Below are positions 1-8,673 of a stretch of DNA of 64,000 nt, in pieces. A program made the position numbers and the translations under genes. Under the pieces are notes generated by a model. The model saw only the letters and a program-made list of their open reading frames with translations. It had not been told where the DNA came from and ran no database searches. Location: NCBI GenBank assembly GCA_965222315.1, contig OZ244951.1:4836001-4900000 (forward strand), written 5' to 3'. Source of the stretch: JACKII01 sp965222315. GTDB taxonomy: Bacteria; Pseudomonadota; Alphaproteobacteria; Bin95. The first letter of the stretch is position 1, and each line of letters opens with the position of its first letter.

Positions 1-230
1 CCATGGCGCCCGCGCTTGGTCAGGGCAATGTTCAGGACGGGCGCTGCCTCGACGGCATCGTCGAAGAACATCTCGTAGAAGTCGCCCATGCGGTAGAACA
101 GCAGAAAGCCCTCGTTCGCCTCCTTGATCGCGAGGTATTGGGCCATCATGGGCGTAACGGGCGGTTCAGCGTCTATCATGGAGGCTTTTGGAGGTTCGCC
201 GTTGCGGGAGGAGAGGAGCATCTCTAGCAT
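1..230 (-). CDS. mutS: DNA mismatch repair protein MutS, N-terminal fragment
   Basis: MutS binds base mismatches and starts methyl-independent or MutL-dependent repair. Only the N-terminus is in the window; the gene runs off the left edge. Reading the minus strand gives VTPMMAQYLAIKEAN followed by FYRMGDFYEMFF, the conserved mismatch-recognition segment containing the Phe-x-Glu pair (here FYE). The start is uncertain. ATG at 230 has a GGGAG about nine bases upstream, whereas in-frame ATGs at 221 and 179 have no visible ribosome site, so 230 is chosen. It is divergent from the methyltransferase at 269. Proximity to the malic enzyme gene is familiar for alphaproteobacterial mutS, although here two genes separate them. 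Confidence 0.85.
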   Translation of the reverse strand, partial: MLEMLLSSRNGEPPKASMIDAEPPVTPMMAQYLAIKEANEGFLLFYRMGDFYEMFFDDAVEAAPVLNIALTKRGRH

Positions 231-268
231 AGCGCTTTGCTCCCGGAACGCGACGGCCCAAGACACCA

Positions 269-928
269 ATGTTTCCACAGGAAGCGGCATGGATCGAAGC
301 TGTCCTGGCCAGGCTGCCGGCAGAATCCCTAACGCCGCTGCTGGATATCGGCTCGTCGGATTTGAAGTTCCGAACCGTCGATCAGCCCTGGGTCGAGGCC
401 CGGATTTTCGAGCCTCTGCGCGCCCGGGGCGTTGAGGTCCAATTTTGCGACCTGAAAGATTCGCCGGGCGTGGATATCGTCGCCGACTTATTGACGGACG
501 AAGGGCTCGCCCGGCTGCAGGGACTGGGTCTGAAGACGGTTATCTGCTGCAATGTGCTGGAGCATGTGACCGATGCCCTGCGCTTCGCTGAACGGCTGGG
601 CCAGTTGGTCGGGCCGGGCGGGCGGATTGTGTTGACCGTGCCCCATCGCTACCCGCACCACAATGACCCGATCGACACCATGTTCCGGCCTGACGTTGCG
701 GCGGCGGCAGCGCTGTTTCCCGGCTTCACGGTTGAACAATCGGCAATCCTGCAGCCCGGCACCTACCGGGAAGAGTTCGGAAGGCGGCCATTCACTCTTT
801 TCTTCCGCCACCTGTTCCGCTTGCCGGTGCCGTTCCTGGGCTGGTCGAAATGGAAACGTTCGGTCGGCAAGCTGCAATATCTGGTGCGGCCCTACGAGGT
901 GACGGCGGTGTGTATGGTGAAAACCTGA
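269..928 (+). CDS. class I SAM-dependent methyltransferase
   Basis: The 219-residue protein has the Rossmann-type methyltransferase signs. Motif I is LLDIGSSDLKF near residue 25, an acidic motif II region (VQFCDLKD) follows, and an ICCNVLEHV segment near residue 90 matches the 'NVLEHV' of Methyltransf_11/23-type enzymes. A GPGGRIVLTVPHRYPHH stretch is the usual post-motif region. The substrate cannot be told; such proteins methylate small molecules, lipids or sugars. Motif I is slightly unusual (DIGSSD rather than DxGxGxG). No convincing ribosome site precedes the ATG at 269. It stands alone between divergent mutS and the downstream amidohydrolase gene. Confidence 0.7.
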   Translation: MFPQEAAWIEAVLARLPAESLTPLLDIGSSDLKFRTVDQPWVEARIFEPLRARGVEVQFCDLKDSPGVDIVADLLTDEGLARLQGLGLKTVICCNVLEHVTDALRFAERLGQLVGPGGRIVLTVPHRYPHHNDPIDTMFRPDVAAAAALFPGFTVEQSAILQPGTYREEFGRRPFTLFFRHLFRLPVPFLGWSKWKRSVGKLQYLVRPYEVTAVCMVKT

Positions 929-1011
929 GAAAGTACCACCTTCCCAACTACGACCTGCACGCTTAGTTTGCTGCAAACCGTTCGCAATCTCACCTCTGGG
1001 AGTCCAGCCTC

Positions 1012-2193
1012 ATGCCGATCATCAACTCCATCGCTGCCATGAAGGACGAAATGGCCGAGTGGCGGCGGGATATCCATGCCAATCCCGAATTGGCTTTTGA
1101 GGAAGTCCGGACCTCCCAGAAAGTGGCGGACTTGCTAGAGTCCTGGGGCATTGAGGTCACGCGCGGCCTGGGCAAGACCGGGCTGGTCGGCACGCTGAAG
1201 GGGCGGGAGCCCGGCTCGCGCAGCATTGGCCTGCGGGCTGACATGGATGCCCTGCCGATCCTGGAAGAAAACGACCTGCCCTATAAGTCCCAAAACCCCG
1301 GCAAGATGCATGCCTGCGGGCATGACGGGCATACGACGATCCTGCTGGGTGCGGCCAAGTATCTGGCGGAGACGCGGAACTTCAAGGGCACTGTGCACTT
1401 CATCTTTCAGCCGGCGGAAGAAGGCTTTGCCGGCGCAAAGGCGATGATCCGCGACGGCCTGTTCGACAAGTTCCCGTGTGACGAGGTATATGGCCTGCAC
1501 AATTACCCGGAACTGCCGCTGGGTACGATTGGCGTGGTAACGGGGCCGATGATGGCGGCGGCCGACACGTTCGACATCAATATCAACGGCCGTGGCGGCC
1601 ACGGCGCCTACCCGCATGGCTGTGTCGATCCCGTGCTGATCGGTTCGCAGATTGTGACGGCGCTGCAAAGCATCGTCTCCCGCAATGCCGACCCGCAGAA
1701 AAGCGGCGTTATCAGTGTGACCCGCTTCCTGGCGGGGGAGGCGTTCAACGTGATCCCGGATACCGCATTGCTGGGCGGCACGGTCCGGACCTTCGATCCG
1801 AAACTGCAGGATCTGATCGAAGCGCGCATGGGCGAAATCGTGACGGGCATTGCCTCGGCGCTCGGTGGCAAGGCGGAACTGGTCTACCGCCGCGGCTACC
1901 CGGTCACAGCCAACAACGAGGAGAAGGCGGACGTTGCGGCATCTATCGCCGGCCGGGTCGTCGGCGGGGAGCAGGTCGACCGCAACATCGCACCGGTGAT
2001 GGGTGCCGAAGACTTCTCCTACATGCTGAATGAGAAGCCCGGCTGTTATATCTGGCTCGGCCAGCGGGGCGAGGCGGCTGGTGAAGGCTCCCTGCATCAT
2101 CCGAAGTACAATTTCAACGACGACGCGCTGCCCATTGGCGCGAGCTACTTTGCGACGTTGGTAGAAGAACAGCTTTCCACAGCCGCTGCCTGA
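1012..2193 (+). CDS. M20 family amidohydrolase (hippurate hydrolase / N-acyl amino acid amidohydrolase type)
   Basis: A 393-residue cytoplasmic metallo-amidohydrolase of the M20D family, which cleaves N-acyl amino acids such as hippurate or N-acetyl amino acids. Visible motifs are LRADMDALPI near residue 80, the metal-binding HACGHDGHT near residue 100, FQPAEEGFAGAKAM with the catalytic and metal-binding acidic residues near 140, GRGGHGAYPH of the lid domain near 200, and MGAEDFSYM near 335. Length is typical. It lies 83 bases after the methyltransferase gene. The spacer ending in TGGGAGTCCAGCCTC gives a reasonable ribosome site. The exact substrate is not decidable from sequence. Confidence 0.9.
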   Translation: MPIINSIAAMKDEMAEWRRDIHANPELAFEEVRTSQKVADLLESWGIEVTRGLGKTGLVGTLKGREPGSRSIGLRADMDALPILEENDLPYKSQNPGKMHACGHDGHTTILLGAAKYLAETRNFKGTVHFIFQPAEEGFAGAKAMIRDGLFDKFPCDEVYGLHNYPELPLGTIGVVTGPMMAAADTFDININGRGGHGAYPHGCVDPVLIGSQIVTALQSIVSRNADPQKSGVISVTRFLAGEAFNVIPDTALLGGTVRTFDPKLQDLIEARMGEIVTGIASALGGKAELVYRRGYPVTANNEEKADVAASIAGRVVGGEQVDRNIAPVMGAEDFSYMLNEKPGCYIWLGQRGEAAGEGSLHHPKYNFNDDALPIGASYFATLVEEQLSTAAA

Positions 2194-2287
2194 GTGGCGG
2201 TGTAAGTACCTTTCTTGTTCCGGCTTGTGGAAACGGGCTAGGCGATGCGGAAATGGAAGGTCACTACTAGGCCTTCATTTTAGTTCG

Positions 2288-2313
2288 GAGGGCTGCATAC
2301 GTATGCAGCCCTC
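2288..2313. promoter_or_regulatory. perfect 26-bp palindrome upstream of maeB
   Basis: The half-site GAGGGCTGCATAC is followed directly by its exact reverse complement, giving 13 bp on each side with no spacer. It ends 17 bases before the maeB ATG. There is no T-run after it, so an intrinsic terminator for the upstream gene is unlikely. A symmetric operator for a dimeric regulator, or a 5'-leader hairpin, fits better. The central GCATAC/GTATGC core resembles in style the GTATAC-type operators of GntR/FadR-class regulators, but that is only a resemblance. Confidence 0.55.
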
Positions 2314-2330
2314 GCCCGGAGACCGACCGC

Positions 2331-4601
2331 ATGACCGACGAAACCAAATATTCGGCGCTCGACCAAGAAGCCCTGCTGATGCACAAGGCGTACCCGCCTG
2401 GCAAGATTGAGGTTGTCCCGACAAAGCCGCTGACCACGCAATACCATCTGTCGATGGCCTATTCGCCGGGTGTGGCCGCGCCGTGCCTGGAGATCGAAAA
2501 AGACCCCGACACGGCCTATGACTATACATCCAAAGGCAATTTGGTGGCGGTTATCACCGATGGGTCCGCCGTGCTCGGCCTGGGCGATATCGGCGCGTTG
2601 GCCTCCAAGCCGGTGATGGAAGGCAAGGCCGTTTTGTTCAAGCGGTTCGCGGACGTGGACAGTATCGACCTGGAAGTGGACACCCGCGACGCCGATGAAT
2701 TCGTCGATTGTGTGAAGCTGCTGGGCAAGACCTGGGGCGGCATCAATCTGGAAGACATCAAGGCGCCGGAATGCTTCATCATCGAGCAGCGTCTGCGCGA
2801 ACTGATGGACATCCCGGTATTCCATGACGACCAGCACGGCACCGCTATCATTGCCGCCGCCGGCCTGATCAACGCCCTGGAACTGACGGGGCGGGACCGC
2901 GGCAACATCAAGATGGTGGTGAACGGCGCGGGCGCTTCAGCTATCGCCTGCGTCGAGCTGATCAAGGGCTTCGGCGTGCCGCACAACAACATCATCATGT
3001 GCGACAGCCGCGGCGTGATTTACCAGGGCCGCGAAGCTGGCATGAACCAGTGGAAGTCAGCCCACGCGGTGCCGACGCCCATGCGCTCACTCGAAGAGGC
3101 GGTGCGCGGTGCTGACGTGCTGTTCGGCCTGTCGGTCAGGGGCGCGTTCACCCATGACATGATCCGGTCCATGGCGTCCAACCCGATCATCTTTGCGATG
3201 GCCAATCCGGACCCGGAGATCACGCCGGAAGAGGTTAAGGAAATCCGTGGTGACGCCATCATGGCGACGGGGCGCAGCGACTACCCGAACCAGGTCAACA
3301 ACGTGCTGGGCTTCCCATTCATCTTCCGCGGCGCCTTGGATGTGCGGGCGACGTCGATCAACGAGGAAATGAAGATTGCGGCCGCGGAATCGCTGGCCGA
3401 ACTGGCCCGCGAAGACGTGCCGGACGAGGTCGCGGCGGCCTATTCCGGACAGCAATTGCGCTTTGGCCCGGAATATATCATTCCGACACCATTCGACCCT
3501 CGTCTGATCACACGCGTGCCGATTGCCGTCGCCAAGGCGGCGATTGCTTCAGGTGTCGCGAGGAAGGAAATGGCGGATTGGGCGGGCTATGAGCGCCATC
3601 TGGCCCGCAGGCTCGACCCGACCGGCGGCAGCCTGGAGCGGGTGTTCACCGATGTCCGCGCCAAACAGCAACGTGTGGTCTTCGCGGAGGGCGAGGAAGA
3701 GCGCACGATCCGCGCGGCACTGGCCTTCCGCAATGAGGGCCTGGGCGAGCCGATCCTGATCGGGCGCGAGGACGTCGTCGCCGCAGCAATGCGGGAGTTG
3801 GGGCACGAATCGACGCTGGGTCTCGAAATCCACAATGCCCGCCTCAGCCAGAACAATACCAAATACAAAGACTTCCTTTACAACCGCCTGCAACGGCAGG
3901 GCTTTATCGAGCGTGACTGCCAGCGCATGGTGAACCAGGATCGGAATGTCTTCTCCGCTTGCATGGTGGCGTGCGGCGATGCGGACGCGATGGTGACTGG
4001 CCTGACCCGCTCGTTCCGGGTGTGTTTTGATGAAGTCAGCCGGGCCATTGAAGCGGCCAATGGTGCGAACGTCATGGGTATCACGGCAATCAACGCCCGT
4101 GACCGGTCGGTCATTATTGCCGATACACTGCTGAATGAAGTGCCGAATTCCGAGCAATTGGCCGATATCGCCATCCAGGCGGCTGCGGCGGCGCGCCGGT
4201 TGGGCCACGAGCCGCGCGTTGCATTGGTGAGCTTTTCCAACTTCGGCAATCCGGCCCGCCCGACGGCGGAGCGTGTGGCGGAGGCGGTGCGCATTCTGGA
4301 TGCCCGCGGCGTGGACTTCGAGTACGAGGGCGATATGTCTGCGGATGTCGCGCTGGACCATACGCTGATGAAGCGTCTCTATCCGTTCGCGCGTCTTTCG
4401 GGCGATGCGAATGTGCTGGTGATGCCGACCCTTCATTCCGCCAATATCAGCGCCAAACTGCTGGGCAAGATGGCGGCGGGCTCCGTGGTCGGACCGCGGC
4501 TCGTCGGGCTGGAAAAGCCCGTGCAGATTGTGCCCATGGGCGCGGTTGTGTCTGAAATTGTTAACATGGCGGCGCTTGCAGCCCACGACTCCTTGACGTA
4601 A
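2331..4601 (+). CDS. maeB: NADP-dependent malic enzyme, hybrid with phosphotransacetylase-like domain
   Basis: It converts malate to pyruvate and CO2 with NADP, supplying NADPH and linking the TCA cycle to gluconeogenesis. The 756-residue length is that of the large bacterial MaeB class. The N-terminal malic domain begins with YHLSMAYSPGVAAPC. GDIGALASKPVMEGK, HDDQHGTAII and the NAD-binding VVNGAGASAIA follow. From about residue 430 to the end comes a phosphate acetyl/butyryl-transferase-like domain (RVVFAEGEEERTIRAA, ending in PVQIVPMGAVVSEIVNMAALAA). In this family that domain is regulatory, binding acetyl-CoA, and is not a working transacetylase. The gene has a strong palindrome upstream and a terminator downstream, so it is probably monocistronic. 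Confidence 0.97.
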   Translation: MTDETKYSALDQEALLMHKAYPPGKIEVVPTKPLTTQYHLSMAYSPGVAAPCLEIEKDPDTAYDYTSKGNLVAVITDGSAVLGLGDIGALASKPVMEGKAVLFKRFADVDSIDLEVDTRDADEFVDCVKLLGKTWGGINLEDIKAPECFIIEQRLRELMDIPVFHDDQHGTAIIAAAGLINALELTGRDRGNIKMVVNGAGASAIACVELIKGFGVPHNNIIMCDSRGVIYQGREAGMNQWKSAHAVPTPMRSLEEAVRGADVLFGLSVRGAFTHDMIRSMASNPIIFAMANPDPEITPEEVKEIRGDAIMATGRSDYPNQVNNVLGFPFIFRGALDVRATSINEEMKIAAAESLAELAREDVPDEVAAAYSGQQLRFGPEYIIPTPFDPRLITRVPIAVAKAAIASGVARKEMADWAGYERHLARRLDPTGGSLERVFTDVRAKQQRVVFAEGEEERTIRAALAFRNEGLGEPILIGREDVVAAAMRELGHESTLGLEIHNARLSQNNTKYKDFLYNRLQRQGFIERDCQRMVNQDRNVFSACMVACGDADAMVTGLTRSFRVCFDEVSRAIEAANGANVMGITAINARDRSVIIADTLLNEVPNSEQLADIAIQAAAAARRLGHEPRVALVSFSNFGNPARPTAERVAEAVRILDARGVDFEYEGDMSADVALDHTLMKRLYPFARLSGDANVLVMPTLHSANISAKLLGKMAAGSVVGPRLVGLEKPVQIVPMGAVVSEIVNMAALAAHDSLT

Positions 4602-4617
4602 AGGCGGGACTCTTCTG

Positions 4618-4653
4618 CCGGTTGTGCCTTGAGGGGAGGCACTACCGGTTTTC
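4618..4653 (+). terminator. intrinsic terminator after maeB
   Basis: The arms 4618-4629 (CCGGTTGTGCCT) and 4637-4648 (AGGCACTACCGG) pair with one mismatch around a 7-base loop and are followed by TTTT at 4649-4652. This fits a Rho-independent terminator 17 bases after the maeB stop and just upstream of the phoR ribosome site. It insulates maeB from the phosphate locus. Confidence 0.75.
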
Positions 4654-4677
4654 GGCCGACCATGGAGGACTGGCTGG

Positions 4678-6075
4678 GTGGCCCGCAATCGTATCCGGAA
4701 AGGCGACTACCTGTTTGCCTGGGTGGGCGCTGCCGTTTCCGGTATCGCTGCCGTGACGGTTGTGGCCCTGACCGGAGGATTGTCGGTGGGCTACGCCATT
4801 GGCGCGATTGTGCTGATCCTGGCGTCGGCAGCTTTTGCCGCCATACCCTTGTCGCGGGATATTGCGACGCTCCACGAGCGGGCCTCCAACATCGGGGTCG
4901 AGGCCAAATCCGCCGATCCGACCGTGTACTGGACGCCGCTGGGCGGCGGGCTGGCCCGGCAGCTTCAGGATTCCCGCCGCCGGGTCATCGCGGTGCAGCG
5001 GGCCATCGAAGCCCGGGCGGATGACGCGGAACGGGTGATCGACGCCCTGCCAGAGGCGCTGTTCGTGCTGGATGCCCGCCGGCGTATCATGCATGCAAAC
5101 CGCTCTGCCGAAAGGCTATTCGGGCCGGATCTGGCCGGCCGGAACCTCGCGCAGGTGTTGCGCCATCCACGGCTGTTGCGGTCTGTGGATGCATGCCTGG
5201 CAGACGGCCAGAACGTGGCGGTCGAGGTGGAGATCATGTCGCCGGTCGCCCGCACGCTGGAGGCTCACATTGGCCGGTTGCCTCACCATGGCGCCGGCGG
5301 CGATGCGCTGCTGCTGACCTTGCAGGATCTGACGGCGATCCGGCGGGCGGAGCAGATGCGGGTCGATTTCGTGGCGAATGTCAGTCACGAATTGCGGACG
5401 CCATTGACGAGCCTCGGTGGCTTTGTCGAGACCATGCAGACCGTTGCAAAGGACGATCCGGTCGCGCGGGAGCGGTTCCTGGCGATCATGGCCACGGAAA
5501 CCCAGCGGATGAACCGTCTGGTCGAAGACCTGCTTTCGCTGTCCCGGATCGAACTGGAAGAGCACAAGCCGCCGGAAGGCCCGGTGGCGTTGCGGCCGAT
5601 TATCGAATCCGTGATGAGCCTGCTCCAACCGATAGCCGAGGAACATAAGACCACGGTTTCATTGGAAATGCCGGATGACCTTCCTGCTGTGACTGGTGAC
5701 GCAGATCAACTGGCGCAGGTCGTCCGCAACCTGCTGGAAAACGCCATCAAGTATGGCCGGCCCGGCGGTAAAGTGACCATTCAAGGGCGCAGCGGCGCCC
5801 GGCAGGTGGCGGTCGCCTTCCAGGATGACGGCGAAGGCATCCCGCGCGAATTGCAATACCGCCTGACAGAGCGCTTCTACCGGGTGGAGAAGGCGCGCTC
5901 CCGCAAAATCGGCGGCACGGGGCTTGGGCTGGCAATCGTTAAACACATTGTAAACAGGCACCGGGGCCGGTTGCAGGTCGAAAGTGACCTTGGCGAGGGT
6001 AGCACTTTCACCATTCATCTGCCTGTTCACGCCAGCAAACCCGCCGAATCCAGCGCCGTCACAAAAGCTTCATAA
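4678..6075 (+). CDS. phoR: phosphate regulon sensor histidine kinase PhoR
   Basis: A 465-residue membrane histidine kinase that controls PhoB in response to signals from the Pst transporter and PhoU. The order is two N-terminal membrane segments (about residues 12-33 and 38-58), a PAS-type sensor region (about 115-220, RVIDALPEALFVLDARRRI), and a HisKA domain with FVANVSHELRTPLTSL, whose phospho-accepting histidine is residue 237. A HATPase domain completes it, with its N box (NLLENAIKYG) and G boxes (DDGEGIP, GGTGLGLAIV). The start is GTG at 4678, preceded at eight bases by GGAGGA. It opens the phoR-pstSCAB-phoU-phoB locus. Because the Pho box lies at its 3' end, phoR itself may be expressed from a separate, less phosphate-dependent promoter. 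Confidence 0.95.
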   Translation: MARNRIRKGDYLFAWVGAAVSGIAAVTVVALTGGLSVGYAIGAIVLILASAAFAAIPLSRDIATLHERASNIGVEAKSADPTVYWTPLGGGLARQLQDSRRRVIAVQRAIEARADDAERVIDALPEALFVLDARRRIMHANRSAERLFGPDLAGRNLAQVLRHPRLLRSVDACLADGQNVAVEVEIMSPVARTLEAHIGRLPHHGAGGDALLLTLQDLTAIRRAEQMRVDFVANVSHELRTPLTSLGGFVETMQTVAKDDPVARERFLAIMATETQRMNRLVEDLLSLSRIELEEHKPPEGPVALRPIIESVMSLLQPIAEEHKTTVSLEMPDDLPAVTGDADQLAQVVRNLLENAIKYGRPGGKVTIQGRSGARQVAVAFQDDGEGIPRELQYRLTERFYRVEKARSRKIGGTGLGLAIVKHIVNRHRGRLQVESDLGEGSTFTIHLPVHASKPAESSAVTKAS

Positions 6076-6084
6076 AACTGACAC
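6067..6084 (+). promoter_or_regulatory. Pho box (PhoB operator) for pstS
   Basis: The 18-bp segment reads GCTTCATAAAACTGACAC. Against the classical Pho-box consensus CTGTCATAAAWCTGTCAC, 14 of 18 positions match, including both TCAT/CTG-type direct-repeat halves and the A-rich centre. It overlaps the last codons and stop of phoR (stop at 6073-6075) and precedes the pstS GTG by 90 bases. The match is read by eye against the known enterobacterial/alphaproteobacterial consensus. Confidence 0.75.
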
Positions 6085-6174
6085 AATTTTGTTGGGGGAG
6101 AGGACTATCCGGTCGCCATCGGTACCTACCGATGAATACGCAAGATCGTCCACTCATTCTCCGGAGCACCCCCA

Positions 6175-7203
6175 GTGCTGAAACAATTCATCTCCGCTAC
6201 GGCGATTGCCGCCGTCGCCGGCCTGACCGTCGCAGGTGCTGCCCAGGCGCGCGACCAGATCCGCATCGTCGGTTCGTCCACCGTCTTCCCCTTCTCCACC
6301 GCCGTTGCCGAGCAGTTCGGCAAGACCAGCGGCTTCAAGACTCCGGTCGTTGAGAGCACCGGCTCCGGCGGCGGTTTGAAGCTGTTCTGCTCCGGTGTCG
6401 GCACCGAGCACCCGGACATCACCAACGCATCCCGTCGGATCAAATCTTCCGAACTTGAGAAGTGCAACACCGCGGGTATCACCGTCGTTGAAATCAAAGT
6501 CGGTTATGACGGTATCGTACTCGGCAATGCCAAGGGCGGCCCAAACTTCGCCGTGACCCGCCAGCAGGTGTTCCAGGCGCTTGCCGCGCAGGTGCCAGGC
6601 CCGGATGGCAAGTTGATTGCCAACCCCTACAAGAACTGGTCGGACATCGATCCCAAGCTGCCGAACGAGAAGATCGAGGTGCTCGGCCCGCCGCCGACGT
6701 CTGGTACCCGCGATGCGTTCGTCGAGCTTGTGATGCGTGAAGGTGCCGAGCACTTCCCGCAGATCAAAGCGCTGCCGAAGAAAGAGTTCCGTGCGGTTTC
6801 CGATGCGGTTCGTGAAGACGGCCACTTCATCGAAGCCGGCGAGAACGACAATCTGATCGTGCAGAAGCTGGAAGCCAACCCGAAGGCGGTCGGCATCTTT
6901 GGCTTCTCGTTCATGGATCAGAACGCGGACAAGATCAAAGGCGCAATCGTCGATGGCACGCTGCCGACCTTTGAAAACATCGCTTCTGGGGCCTATCCGG
7001 TTTCCCGCTCGCTGTTCTTCTATGTCAAGAAAGAGCATGTCGGCGTGGTGCCGGGCATTGCCGAATACGTGGCAGAGTTCACCAGCGAAGACGCTGCCGG
7101 TGAAGAAGGCTACCTGGTCTACAAGGGCCTGATCCCGCTGCCGGCGGAAGACCTCGCCAAGTTCCGTAAGGATGGCAAAGAGCTGAGCCCGCTCAGCATG
7201 TAA
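6175..7203 (+). CDS. pstS: phosphate ABC transporter substrate-binding protein PstS
   Basis: The periplasmic phosphate receptor of the high-affinity Pst system, 342 residues. A cleavable signal peptide is evident (MLKQFISATAIAAVAGLTVA, cleavage after an AQA-type site near residue 25). The mature protein begins with RIVGSSTVFPFSTAVAEQF, the phosphate-binding loop of the family. STGSGGGLKLFCSGVG and PPTSGTRDAFVE supply the other ligand-binding loops. The start is GTG. Transcription most likely comes from the Pho box at 6067. A strong hairpin after the stop may keep pstS mRNA more abundant than the membrane subunits. Confidence 0.97.
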   Translation: MLKQFISATAIAAVAGLTVAGAAQARDQIRIVGSSTVFPFSTAVAEQFGKTSGFKTPVVESTGSGGGLKLFCSGVGTEHPDITNASRRIKSSELEKCNTAGITVVEIKVGYDGIVLGNAKGGPNFAVTRQQVFQALAAQVPGPDGKLIANPYKNWSDIDPKLPNEKIEVLGPPPTSGTRDAFVELVMREGAEHFPQIKALPKKEFRAVSDAVREDGHFIEAGENDNLIVQKLEANPKAVGIFGFSFMDQNADKIKGAIVDGTLPTFENIASGAYPVSRSLFFYVKKEHVGVVPGIAEYVAEFTSEDAAGEEGYLVYKGLIPLPAEDLAKFRKDGKELSPLSM

Positions 7204-7211
7204 TGCGGCTT

Positions 7212-7237
7212 GAGGGCGGGCCAGACGGTCCGCCCTC
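7212..7237 (+). terminator. hairpin between pstS and pstC (attenuator or mRNA-stabilising stem)
   Basis: GAGGGCGGGCC (7212-7222) pairs with GGTCCGCCCTC (7227-7237) over 11 bp, with one G-U pair and a 4-base AGAC loop. It is placed nine bases after the pstS stop. There is no long T-run, so read-through to pstC is expected. Such stems after the binding-protein gene of ABC operons commonly give differential expression. Confidence 0.6.
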
Positions 7238-7293
7238 CTCCATTTCGCCTTTCTCCATTTCCTGTTCATCCCTTTTAGCCTGGATTGGTTTCT

Positions 7294-8673
7294 ATGAGCG
7301 CGTTGACGCTAGCGGTCATCATCGTTCTGCTGGCTACCGGTGCCTTCTTTTTGGGGCGCAGCCAATCGCTAGCCGCGGTCGCCGGGAATATCCGGAACCT
7401 GCATTCCCTGCCCGGCTATTACGGACTGTATTCCGCCATCTGGTGCGCCCTGCCCGCCCTGATTATTGTGGTGGTCTGGTCGCTGTTTTCCGGCAGTGTG
7501 GTCGAAGCGCTGGTGAAGAGCAGTTTGCCGGCGGGCCTGGCGGATCTGTCAGACGACCAGTTATCGCTGTTCATGACCGATGTCCGCAACACGGTTAGCG
7601 GCAATATCGTCTCCAGCAGCAGCCCCGAAGTACTGGCAGCGGCCGAGCACTACCGTTCCCTGCAAAGCATCAGCACCTGGGCGCTGACCGTGATCGGGTT
7701 GGCAATCGCGATCGCCGGGCTCTGGCTAGCGCGGCAGCGGATCGTCCCGCACCTGAAATCGCGTGAACTGGTCGAGCGGGTGGTGATGATCGCCATGATC
7801 GTCGCGTCCACCATCGCCATCCTGACAACCATTGGCATTGTGGTATCGCTGTTCTTCGAGGCCTACCGCTTCTTTCTGAAGGTGCCGTTTTTCGATTTTC
7901 TGTTCGGGCTGGAATGGTCGCCGCAGACGGCGATCCGCGCCGATCAGGTCGGTTCGTCCGGTGCTTTCGGCGCGATACCGGTGTTTGCCGGAACATTGCT
8001 GATCACGCTGATCGCCATGTGCGTGTCGGTGCCGATCGGCCTGCTTTCCGCGATTTATATGTCGGAATACGCCTCGCCCAGAGTCCGGGGGGTTGCGAAG
8101 CCGCTGCTGGAGATTCTGGCGGGTATCCCGACCGTTGTTTACGGCTTCTTCGCTGCCCTGACGGTTGCCCCGTTCTTCCGTGGACTGGGTGAGAGCGTGG
8201 GCCTGGACGTCAGTTCGGAATCGGCGCTGGCGGCCGGCGTGGTGATGGGCGTGATGATCATTCCGTTCGTCTCCTCCCTATCCGATGACGTCATTACCGC
8301 TGTGCCGCGCGCCTTGCGCGACGGTTCCTATGGATTGGGCGCGACGAAATCCGAGACGATCACCAGGGTCGTGTTGCCCGCGGCCCTGCCAGGCATTGTC
8401 GGGGCGGTGCTGCTGGCCGTGAGCCGGGCCATCGGCGAGACCATGATCGTCGTGATGGCGGCCGGGCTGGCGGCGAACCTGACGGCCAATCCGTTTGAGG
8501 CCGTCACGACGGTGACCGTGCAGATTGTAACATTGCTGGTTGGCGACCAGGAATTTGATAGCGCCAAGACTTTGGCCGCCTTCGCACTGGGCCTGATCCT
8601 GTTCTTCGTCACGCTGGCATTGAATGTGATCGCTTTGCAGGTGGTCCGCAAATACAGAGAGAAATATGACTGA
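7294..8673 (+). CDS. pstC: phosphate ABC transporter permease PstC (long form)
   Basis: An inner-membrane permease subunit of the Pst transporter, 459 residues from ATG 7294. An in-frame TTG at 7285 is less likely. The C-terminal half is a standard PstC: IPVFAGTLLITLIAMCVSVPIGLLSA..., the EILAGIPTVVYG motif, and the ABC-docking EAA-type loop (AVPRALRDGSYGLGATKSET). The N-terminal ~190 residues are an extension: a membrane helix at 1-22, a second near 45-65, a soluble loop, and further helices. This extension is seen in the alphaproteobacterial long PstC class. It overlaps pstA by eight bases, implying coupled translation. Confidence 0.94.
   Translation: MSALTLAVIIVLLATGAFFLGRSQSLAAVAGNIRNLHSLPGYYGLYSAIWCALPALIIVVVWSLFSGSVVEALVKSSLPAGLADLSDDQLSLFMTDVRNTVSGNIVSSSSPEVLAAAEHYRSLQSISTWALTVIGLAIAIAGLWLARQRIVPHLKSRELVERVVMIAMIVASTIAILTTIGIVVSLFFEAYRFFLKVPFFDFLFGLEWSPQTAIRADQVGSSGAFGAIPVFAGTLLITLIAMCVSVPIGLLSAIYMSEYASPRVRGVAKPLLEILAGIPTVVYGFFAALTVAPFFRGLGESVGLDVSSESALAAGVVMGVMIIPFVSSLSDDVITAVPRALRDGSYGLGATKSETITRVVLPAALPGIVGAVLLAVSRAIGETMIVVMAAGLAANLTANPFEAVTTVTVQIVTLLVGDQEFDSAKTLAAFALGLILFFVTLALNVIALQVVRKYREKYD

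Noticed and set aside
1135..2100. Long open frame antisense to the M20 amidohydrolase gene
   Set aside because: Low-complexity, His/Arg-rich translation typical of the complement of a GC-rich gene; the plus strand has full family motifs.
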